From NCBI GenBank assembly GCA_002428285.1, contig DIVO01000065.1, positions 1 through 6,154 of the forward strand: 6,154 bases of DNA, read 5' to 3'. Source of the DNA: Patescibacteria group bacterium UBA6130 (GTDB taxonomy: Bacteria; Patescibacteriota; Microgenomatia; UBA12405; UBA6130). Position numbers and translations under genes: made by a program. Below the pieces are notes generated by a model, which ran no database searches, had not been told where the DNA came from, and worked only from the letters and a program-made list of their open reading frames with translations. How positions within the stretch are numbered: the stretch's first letter is position 1; each line of letters begins with the position of its first letter. This document shows positions 1 to 5,353 of the stretch, in pieces.

Positions 1-122
1 TTAATCCCTTCTTGTTGGTCAATGAAGATGCTGGCAAAGTTGAAAACTATAAAAATTTCAGGGAGTCTATAGCGGTGGCATTGTATCTATCTTCAAGGGC
101 GGTCGATATATTAGTACAATGA
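1..122 (+). CDS. pilM: PilM, C-terminal end only (type IV pilus assembly ATPase-like protein), truncated by the window edge
   Basis: An open frame runs from base 3 to a TGA at 120-122 and encodes 39 residues, starting NPFLLVNEDAG and ending AVDILVQ. The Asn-Pro-Phe near the start, followed by an Ala-rich helix (ESIAVALYLSSRA), resembles the usual end of PilM, where an NPF motif precedes a final 'A-A-G-L-A-L-R' type helix. The call leans strongly on position, immediately upstream of pilN with an ATGA overlap. PilM is a cytoplasmic actin-like (FtsA-fold) protein that binds the cytoplasmic tail of PilN and helps connect the pilus motor to the inner-membrane complex. The nucleotide-binding part lies outside the window, so nothing can be said about it. 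Confidence 0.75.
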   Translation, partial: NPFLLVNEDAGKVENYKNFRESIAVALYLSSRAVDILVQ

Positions 123-652
123 TAAAAATAAACCTTTTACCTAAAAAACCAATTCGGTCAGCTTTCAAATATGAAATACATGTTTTTTTTCTGATCATCA
201 TCCTCAACCTGCTTGCTATAGCTTTAATATATTCAATCAATGCCCGGGCAATTTCAAACCTTAAGTCCAATATAGATAGAGCTAAAAAAGAAATTGCAAG
301 TCTGGACCCAATATACAAAGAATATCTCGCTATGGAGCAAGAAAAGAAGGAAATCCAAAGAAGGATACAGGCAATTAATACAATTAAGCAGGGTAGGGCA
401 TTGGCGGCGAGAACGCTCTACGATCTAACTTCAAATGTAAAAGAAAGTCTATGGCTCAAAAGTTTCAAAAAAACTGAGAATAAGTTTGAACTTGAGGGAC
501 GCTCGGTTGAAAACGAGTCGATTTCAAGTTTCGTTGAGAGCTTGTCAAAAGTGCCTTATTTAAATGGCGTAGAGTTAAAAAGTGTTGAAGATTCGGCTGA
601 AGGGGGGCTAATCCTCAAGAAATTCATAATTCAGGGTAATATCTCAATATGA
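119..652 (+). CDS. pilN: PilN, inner-membrane type IV pilus alignment protein
   Basis: This 177-residue protein opens with MIKINLLPKK. The INLLP motif is the hallmark cytoplasmic tail of PilN that docks into PilM. One transmembrane helix follows (about residues 20-41, HVFFLIIILNLLAIALIY), then a charged coiled coil (about 42-90), then a small periplasmic alpha/beta domain (about 95-177), as in the family. Length is normal. PilN is a bitopic inner-membrane protein that heterodimerises with PilO to form the periplasmic link between the PilM/PilC motor platform and the PilP-PilQ complex. The ATG lies inside the pilM stop (ATGA) and has no clear Shine-Dalgarno sequence at normal spacing, which points to translational coupling. 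A run of eight T (183-190) falls in the transmembrane segment. The fivefold signature of motif, membrane helix, coiled coil, length and neighbours makes this call secure. Confidence 0.93.
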   Translation: MIKINLLPKKPIRSAFKYEIHVFFLIIILNLLAIALIYSINARAISNLKSNIDRAKKEIASLDPIYKEYLAMEQEKKEIQRRIQAINTIKQGRALAARTLYDLTSNVKESLWLKSFKKTENKFELEGRSVENESISSFVESLSKVPYLNGVELKSVEDSAEGGLILKKFIIQGNISI

Positions 653-1296
653 CATTATCTACTAGTTTTAAGGGTATTGGAAATAAGCTTTCAAGGATGT
701 CTAAAGGACAAAAGCTATTTATCGTTATTGGATTAAACATAATTTTATTTGTTTTTCTATTCTTCTTTCTTATAAATCCACTCATTGATACTAAAAAGAT
801 GCTCACAAATGATTATCAATTGGTAAAAAAAGATTTGGATAAATTAGTCGACATTAAGAACAATATGGAAAAGTATCGAAAAGAGTACGCACAGATGCAA
901 GAAGTTCTTGGTGACATCCTAAGACAGTTACCAGAAACTAAAGATATACCGAATTTGCTGAGAAACGTCTCTGCCATAGGCACAGAAACAAGGGTTAAGG
1001 TAACATATTTTGAGCCTGGGGCCGTTCAGAACAAAGATTTTTATGGAGAATTTCCCTTTAAATTTAAATTTGCTGGACCGTTTCACAATATTGGATATTT
1101 TTTTGACGGGATTAGAAAGATGGAAAGGGTTATTGATATCAGGAATTTTACTCTTGTTGCAAAAGGGACACCTCCCAGAATTGTCCTAGAGGGCGATGGT
1201 TCAGCGAAGTCATATGTATATTTAAAAGAACAGCCTAAGCCTCAACCCAAGGATGAGAAAAAAGATGTTAAGAGTGGACCACCACCAAAAAAGTAA
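649..1296 (+). CDS. pilO: PilO, inner-membrane type IV pilus alignment protein
   Basis: This 215-residue protein has a short cytoplasmic start, one transmembrane helix (about residues 22-43), a coiled coil (about 46-92), an Leu-Pro break at 94-95 and a periplasmic ferredoxin-like domain (about 98-193). The stretch EVLGDILRQLPETKDIPNLL and the later FPFKFKFAGPFHNIGYFFD pattern are typical of PilO (Pfam PilO family). PilO pairs with PilN and contacts PilP in the periplasm. The start overlaps the pilN stop (ATGA at 649-652). An AGGG at 633-636 is 12 bases upstream, rather far for an efficient ribosome binding site, so coupling is likely. The last 22 or so residues form a hydrophilic Pro/Lys-rich tail (PKPQPKDEKKD, ending GPPPKK) beyond the folded domain. 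It is probably disordered and is not a conserved part of PilO as far as I know. Confidence 0.92.
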   Translation: MTLSTSFKGIGNKLSRMSKGQKLFIVIGLNIILFVFLFFFLINPLIDTKKMLTNDYQLVKKDLDKLVDIKNNMEKYRKEYAQMQEVLGDILRQLPETKDIPNLLRNVSAIGTETRVKVTYFEPGAVQNKDFYGEFPFKFKFAGPFHNIGYFFDGIRKMERVIDIRNFTLVAKGTPPRIVLEGDGSAKSYVYLKEQPKPQPKDEKKDVKSGPPPKK

Positions 1297-1300
1297 TACA

Positions 1301-1729
1301 ATGAAAAATGCATTGATTATTATAGTAATGTTTTTTATGTTTTACCCTTTTTCATTGTTTTGTCAAGAAGCGAAGAAGGGCAGTGTGCCACCTCAAAAAT
1401 TTAATATAGGCGATTTCAATTATACATCAGAGAATCGGAGAGATCCTTTTGAGCCGGTCTATCTCGCAAAAGTTAAAAACAGCAAGGAGGCAACTTCTCT
1501 CAAACGAGGTTACGAACTTGAAGAACTAAAACTGGTAGGAATACTAAAAACTGATAAAGCAAAGTTCGCTATGATGGAGGACATGCAAGGAAAGGGTATG
1601 ATGTTTAAAAAAGGCGATAAATTAAACAACAATCTGTGGGTTGCTGATGTCGTTGATGGAAGAGTGATTTTGGCATACAGGCTGAAGAACGACATTAAGA
1701 ACATTAACATAGATATCCCTAAAAAATAG
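1301..1729 (+). CDS. pilP: PilP, periplasmic type IV pilus protein linking PilN/PilO to the secretin
   Basis: From ATG 1301 the protein has 142 residues: a signal sequence (1-21, MKNALIIIVMFF...SLFC), a flexible stretch, then RRDPFEPV at 46-53 and the PilP homology domain (about 70-135), with the repeating 'LVGIL...A.ME...GKG.MFK.GD.L...VADVVDGRVIL' beta pattern. PilP binds N0/N1 of PilQ and the PilN/PilO pair. I chose 1301 because the in-frame ATG at 1253 would add 16 charged residues before the signal sequence and overlap pilO by 44 bases. The start lies 4 bases after the pilO stop, with no good Shine-Dalgarno sequence. PilP is often a lipoprotein. Here Cys21 follows Ser-Leu-Phe, which is a poor lipobox, so cleavage by signal peptidase I after Cys21 is about as likely. 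Confidence 0.9.
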   Translation: MKNALIIIVMFFMFYPFSLFCQEAKKGSVPPQKFNIGDFNYTSENRRDPFEPVYLAKVKNSKEATSLKRGYELEELKLVGILKTDKAKFAMMEDMQGKGMMFKKGDKLNNNLWVADVVDGRVILAYRLKNDIKNINIDIPKK

Positions 1730-1737
1730 AGGGTGAG
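1729..1737 (+). promoter_or_regulatory. Ribosome binding site of pilQ
   Basis: GAGGGTGAG immediately follows, and slightly overlaps, the pilP stop codon. Its AGGG core lies 6 bases before the ATG at 1740. It is the strongest Shine-Dalgarno match in the operon's first half. It supports the 1740 start of pilQ and suggests that the secretin gene is translated independently of the gene upstream. Confidence 0.7.
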
Positions 1738-1739
1738 AT

Positions 1740-3167
1740 ATGTGTAAGAAGAATATCATTGCATTGTTGCTGGTAATACTAATAATACCTTTTTTGACCT
1801 TTGCGCAGGTTAATAACAAAAAACCAGTCTCTAAGGTGTCGTTTGATTTTATGGATGCCGACATAAGAAACGTCCTGCGAGTTTTAACCGATATATCAGG
1901 AAAGAACATTGTGATTTCCGATGATGTGAAGGGTAAAATAACGATAAAACTCGATAATGTCACTTGGGACGAGGCCATGGATATTGTTATTAAAAATAAC
2001 GACCTTGCGAAGGTAGAAGAAGATAACATTATTCGAATTGTTTCATCCAAAAAATTCTTAGATGAAAAAGACAAAGACAGGAAGGAAAGACTTGAATTTC
2101 TCAAAGAAAAAGAGATGAAACAAAAACTTGAAGAAGATTTTGTACAGGAGACTGTTTTCCTTAATTATGTTGATGTTTCTGAAGTTGAAAAAGTAATCAG
2201 GGGAGATGAATCAAAAAAAATAAAAGGTTTACTCTCGCTGAATGGAACAGTTACGCCCGTAAAATGGACAAACGCATTAATTATTAAGGATACAAGGGAA
2301 AGCATTGATGAGGTAAAAAAGAGAATTAAGGAACATGATATAAAACCTTCACAAGTTCAGATCGAAGCGAGGATTGTCCAAGCAGGATCAGAGTTCATTC
2401 GTGATTTAGGCGTTCAGTGGGGTGCCCGTTACAAAAGCACAATCGCAGGTAAAGAGGTTGAACTTACAGGTGGTAGGACAGCTGTTAGCAGTAGTGGTAC
2501 AACCTCTACGTACACGCCTACTGCTGGTCAAACAGGGCAAAGGCCTGATGGTTATAATTTCCCATATAATGTTAACTTACCTGCTGCGGTTGGTGCAGGG
2601 TCAGGCGGTGTTCTCGGAATATTCATAGGTTCTGCGGCGGACAGTCTAAACTTGGATGTTCAACTCAGTGCCCTGGAAAGCGACGGGAAACTCAAGATAG
2701 TTTCACACCCGAAGGTTGTAACTTCTGACAATAAACCGGCAAAAATACATCAGGGCAAACAGATTCCATACCAGACCGTTTCCCAGTCCGGGACTCAGAC
2801 ACAGTTTGCTGATGCTGTTTTGGGCCTCGAGGTTACTCCCCAAGTCACGAAAGATGGCAATGTAAGATTGAAAATAAAGGTTACAAAGGATTCTGCAGAT
2901 TTTAATAATCTGACAGTGTCAGGACCAACCATTGATAAAAGGGAAGCTATTACAGAAGTTATTATCAGAGACGGAGAGACTGCAGTCATTGGCGGAATAT
3001 ATGAAACACAAGATGATGTGACAGATTCAAGCGTTCCCTACCTTTCAAAGATACCGCTTCTTGGCTGGATGTTTAAAAGGGATTACAAGAAGCATCAAAA
3101 AACTGAACTGATCCTTTTTATTACCCCATTAATCCTTAAAAACCTTTATGCTGAGGGGGATAAGTAA
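1740..3167 (+). CDS. pilQ: PilQ, type IV pilus secretin (compact form without AMIN domains)
   Basis: PilQ forms the multimeric outer-membrane channel through which the pilus passes. The 475-residue protein has a signal peptide with likely cleavage after TFA (residue 22). An N0/STN domain follows (about 32-102, starting VSFDFMDADIRNVLRVL), then a charged, probably helical linker (104-135), N1/NolW (136-202) and the secretin beta-barrel domain (205-467). Diagnostic PilQ motifs include NVNLPAA (277-283), VSHPKVVTSDNKPAKIHQG (321-339), LGLEVTPQVT (361-370), and the signature around GETAVIGG and VPYLSKIPLLG, ending ELILFITPLIL. Residues 243-273 form a Gly/Ser/Thr-rich insertion before the conserved LPAA segment. 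Many PilQ proteins carry one or more N-terminal AMIN peptidoglycan-binding domains and exceed 650 residues; here N0 begins within 10 residues of the signal cleavage site. The frame is intact and the start has a good ribosome binding site. Confidence 0.95.
   Translation: MCKKNIIALLLVILIIPFLTFAQVNNKKPVSKVSFDFMDADIRNVLRVLTDISGKNIVISDDVKGKITIKLDNVTWDEAMDIVIKNNDLAKVEEDNIIRIVSSKKFLDEKDKDRKERLEFLKEKEMKQKLEEDFVQETVFLNYVDVSEVEKVIRGDESKKIKGLLSLNGTVTPVKWTNALIIKDTRESIDEVKKRIKEHDIKPSQVQIEARIVQAGSEFIRDLGVQWGARYKSTIAGKEVELTGGRTAVSSSGTTSTYTPTAGQTGQRPDGYNFPYNVNLPAAVGAGSGGVLGIFIGSAADSLNLDVQLSALESDGKLKIVSHPKVVTSDNKPAKIHQGKQIPYQTVSQSGTQTQFADAVLGLEVTPQVTKDGNVRLKIKVTKDSADFNNLTVSGPTIDKREAITEVIIRDGETAVIGGIYETQDDVTDSSVPYLSKIPLLGWMFKRDYKKHQKTELILFITPLILKNLYAEGDK
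3153..3158 (+). promoter_or_regulatory. Ribosome binding site of the gene after pilQ
   Basis: GAGGGG within the last codons of pilQ lies 8 bases before the ATG at 3167. It fixes the start of the next gene at the TAATG junction, where the pilQ stop (3165-3167) shares its last A with that ATG. Confidence 0.65.
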
Positions 3168-4483
3168 TGAAATCTAAGTCAATTATGTTAAATATTCTTT
3201 TCTCTTTTCTAATATTATTATCTTTTCCATTCTATCTATACTCTTCTCAATTAGTAACGGGTGAAATTACCTCGGCCATTATACTCCAAGAGCGAATACA
3301 TTTAACAGTGGGCGATAAAGCCATGACCAATCTGGGATCAAAAGACGCTATTATAAAAGGAGATATTTTTACAGTAACGGCACGTCAAGACACTATGAAG
3401 GAAAAACCAATTGGTAAATGTGCCGTGACGAGCGTAGATGTAAAATCAAGCATCTGTGAAATCATCGCAGTGAATTGGGAGATCCCACGTGGGAGCAATG
3501 TTTCAATTCCTGCAATGTACTTTTCAAATGAAAAGTTTTCACCAGCAATTTATAAAATTCTTAGTAAGTCTGTTGACCCCTTTATGCCTTATGAAAAAGT
3601 AAAGATAGCTGTTTATGATATTTATGACAACCAGAATAACGTAACAAAATTCTCTGAGACGCTTAAACAAGAAATTAAAGAAGTATTTTCTCAGAAAAAA
3701 AGAGTAAGACTAGTTGAACCCATGACAGTGAAGAAAGATTTTTTTCTATATCCTGAAGATATTAGAAATAGTTACGGATTGCGGGCAGAAGTCATGGAAA
3801 CCCTTGGAGTTGATGTCTTTATAATTGGTTCCTATGCGATCAGTAGTGAAAATGTGTCTTTTACTTTCTATAAATTTGACAAGTACTTTAATGATGAAAA
3901 AATAACATTTCAATTACCTTTGAATGCGTTCGATGTTGCAAGCGCTCAAGAAATAGTCCGTCCCTATAAACCTATAGCCAAAAAAGAGTACCTCCCATGT
4001 ACCGTCGCCTTGAAAGACTCTCACTATATGCCTCAGAAAGACGAAAAGAGGTCTATTATTAATCATGAGGCAGAAAGAGATATTTTCAAAGCACTTGATC
4101 TGAAAAAAACAAATTTTAATATTATAAGCCCAGTTGATTTTGTCTTTAAAATGGACGGACAGTCTATTAATTTTTCAGGCAAAACTGAAACACCTGTTTT
4201 ATTGACAAAGGGTACTCATAATCTTTTTGCATCATTTAAACGAGGATATTTCTTTAACACAAGAGAACCAAAACTCTATGTTTCTGATAAGCAGGTAAAC
4301 AAAGAAGCCATACTTTTAGTTGAAAAAGATGCAAGCATTTATATTGAAGTAATGCTAAATCCATCCTTTGAAGGTGAAAATATTGAGTTTAAAATATATG
4401 ATGTAACAGAGAAGAAATCTCAACTTTTAAAAACAATCATTAAGACCGAGGCTGCTAAGTCGATAGAATTCTTTAAGGATTAA
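3167..4483 (+). CDS. Unrecognised exported protein with FlgT-C-like and TolB/CsgG-like regions, encoded directly after pilQ
   Basis: I do not recognise this 438-residue protein as a named family. It begins with a signal peptide (1-27, ending LYSS before Gln28), so it is exported. Residues 28-115 look like a small beta-barrel domain of the FlgT C-terminal type: TGEITSA..., then NLGSKDAIIKGDIFTV, then IGKCAVTSVDVKSSICEI. Residues 143-240 look like the alpha/beta domain of TolB-N, FlgT-M and CsgG: KVKIAVYDI, an amphipathic helix, RVRLVEP, and LGVDVFIIGSYAIS. Residues 320-420 are beta-rich, with a PEGA-like LLTKGTHNLFASFKRGY. The three cysteines are at 85, 97 and 278. There is no lipobox. TAATG overlap with pilQ and a good ribosome binding site place it in the pilus operon. 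I infer a periplasmic or outer-membrane partner of the PilQ secretin, in the way FlgT serves the flagellar ring. The domain matches are by eye and uncertain. Confidence 0.6.
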   Translation: MKSKSIMLNILFSFLILLSFPFYLYSSQLVTGEITSAIILQERIHLTVGDKAMTNLGSKDAIIKGDIFTVTARQDTMKEKPIGKCAVTSVDVKSSICEIIAVNWEIPRGSNVSIPAMYFSNEKFSPAIYKILSKSVDPFMPYEKVKIAVYDIYDNQNNVTKFSETLKQEIKEVFSQKKRVRLVEPMTVKKDFFLYPEDIRNSYGLRAEVMETLGVDVFIIGSYAISSENVSFTFYKFDKYFNDEKITFQLPLNAFDVASAQEIVRPYKPIAKKEYLPCTVALKDSHYMPQKDEKRSIINHEAERDIFKALDLKKTNFNIISPVDFVFKMDGQSINFSGKTETPVLLTKGTHNLFASFKRGYFFNTREPKLYVSDKQVNKEAILLVEKDASIYIEVMLNPSFEGENIEFKIYDVTEKKSQLLKTIIKTEAAKSIEFFKD

Positions 4484-5232
4484 TGCCTTCGGAAAGACTT
4501 TCAAAATTCCTCTCCAATTCAGGAATTGCGTCACGTAGGAAATGTGATAATATTATCAAATCAGGGCGTGTTAAAGTCAATAATATTATCATTTTAGAAC
4601 CTTTTTACAAGGTATTACCTGATACAGATAAGGTAACCATAGATAATCATATAGTAAAACCCCTCTTAAAGACTATTTATTTAGCTCTATATAAACCCTT
4701 AAATATCATATCAGATCTTGTATCAGAAAAAAGTCGTCATAATGCTAGGTCTTTAATTTCTATAAAAACTTATTTATTTCCAGTTGGTAGGCTTGATTAC
4801 AATTCAGAAGGCTTAATACTTTTTACAAATGATGGCAATTTTGCTAACAAAATAATGCATCCTAAGTACGGAATAGAAAAAGAATATTTAGTTAAATTTA
4901 AAGGTGTCATCACGGATGAGTTATTATTAAAAGTTCGAAAAGGACTTTTAATAGAAGGATCTGAATATAGAGTAAAAAGTATAATCTTTATCAAAACATC
5001 CTTTTTTAATAGCTGGTACAGAATTATCCTCGACGAAGGAAAAAATAGGATGATCAGAAAAATAGGAATCAAAATCAAACATCCGGTGCTTAAGCTTAAA
5101 CGAATACGCATAGGACCGGTGAGATTAGGCAATCTTAAGCCAGGCGAATATAGGGCACTAACTGATATAGAAAAGAATCTCTTTTTGCATATGTATAAAC
5201 CTAAATCTTTTAAAGAAACTCTCAAGGTGTAG
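4483..5232 (+). CDS. rluB: RluB/RsuA-family rRNA pseudouridine synthase
   Basis: This enzyme converts a uridine in rRNA to pseudouridine. The 249-residue protein has an N-terminal S4 RNA-binding domain (about 4-50; RLSKFLSNSGIASRRKCDNI and GRVKVN) and a catalytic domain with VGRLDYNSEGLILFTNDG at 101-118, where Asp105 is the expected catalytic aspartate. HPKYGIEKEYLV (126-137) and EGKNRMIRKIG (185-195) complete the family set. The NSWYRIIL segment before EGKNR is closer to RluB (23S rRNA, U2605 in E. coli numbering) than to RsuA, but the target base cannot be proved. Oddities: the usual KPxG motif reads KPLNII (71-76) without the glycine, and the S4 VNG reads VNN. The start shares one base with the upstream stop (TAATG), and AAGGA lies only 3 bases away, so it may depend on reinitiation. 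It looks like a housekeeping passenger in the pilus operon. Confidence 0.88.
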   Translation: MPSERLSKFLSNSGIASRRKCDNIIKSGRVKVNNIIILEPFYKVLPDTDKVTIDNHIVKPLLKTIYLALYKPLNIISDLVSEKSRHNARSLISIKTYLFPVGRLDYNSEGLILFTNDGNFANKIMHPKYGIEKEYLVKFKGVITDELLLKVRKGLLIEGSEYRVKSIIFIKTSFFNSWYRIILDEGKNRMIRKIGIKIKHPVLKLKRIRIGPVRLGNLKPGEYRALTDIEKNLFLHMYKPKSFKETLKV

Positions 5233-5353
5233 GTTTATTCGAATTTCAAAAAACTTTAAAGTTAACATAATATCTCTTATCTGTACTATTATTTAACCCA
5301 CACTAATTTAATAGAGTCTCGATCTGGCATCTGCCCTCAATTTTAGACCAGTA
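5233..5353. other. A+T-rich intergenic region between convergent genes
   Basis: This 121-base gap separates the stop of the pseudouridine synthase gene from the stop of the minus-strand aminotransferase gene. I see no open frame worth calling and no promoter need, since both genes end here. It contains short palindromes (ATTCGAAT at 5237-5244, AACTTTAAAGTT at 5252-5263) and the longer inverted repeat listed separately. Confidence 0.8.
5261..5297 (-). terminator. Possible weak terminator: imperfect A+T-rich inverted repeat
   Basis: GTTAA-C-ATAATA (5261-5272) pairs with TATTAT-TTAAC (5287-5297), giving 11 base pairs with one bulged C and a 14-base loop. Read on the minus strand, the hairpin lies about 57 bases past the aminotransferase stop and is followed by a T-rich run (TTTAAAGTTTTTTG), the layout of an intrinsic terminator. 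The stem has only one G-C pair, so it would be weak. On the plus strand no T-run follows. Confidence 0.3.

Noticed and set aside
1253..1300. Upstream ATG as an alternative start for PilP
   Set aside because: It would place 16 charged residues before the signal sequence and overlap pilO by 44 bases; the AAGG near it is too close to the ATG to act as a ribosome binding site.
1622..2104. 160-codon minus-strand frame opposite pilP and pilQ
   Set aside because: Its Ser/Phe-rich translation is typical of the antisense of charged, Lys-rich coding DNA; the plus-strand genes are secure by motif.
2422..2628. 68-codon plus-strand frame inside pilQ
   Set aside because: It lies out of frame within the Gly/Ser/Thr-rich part of the secretin gene, shows no domain pattern, and is explained as a shadow of pilQ.
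4797..5225. 142-codon minus-strand frame opposite the pseudouridine synthase
   Set aside because: Antisense shadow; the plus strand carries the GRLD catalytic motif and EGKNR motif across the same bases.
5252..5263. AACTTTAAAGTT perfect palindrome as an operator site
   Set aside because: It lies between two gene ends where no promoter is expected, and A+T-only-type palindromes of this size are common by chance in such DNA.
5326..5335. GGCATCTGCC as a terminator hairpin
   Set aside because: The stem is 4 pairs and the loop would be only 2 bases, which is sterically poor; no T-run follows on either strand.
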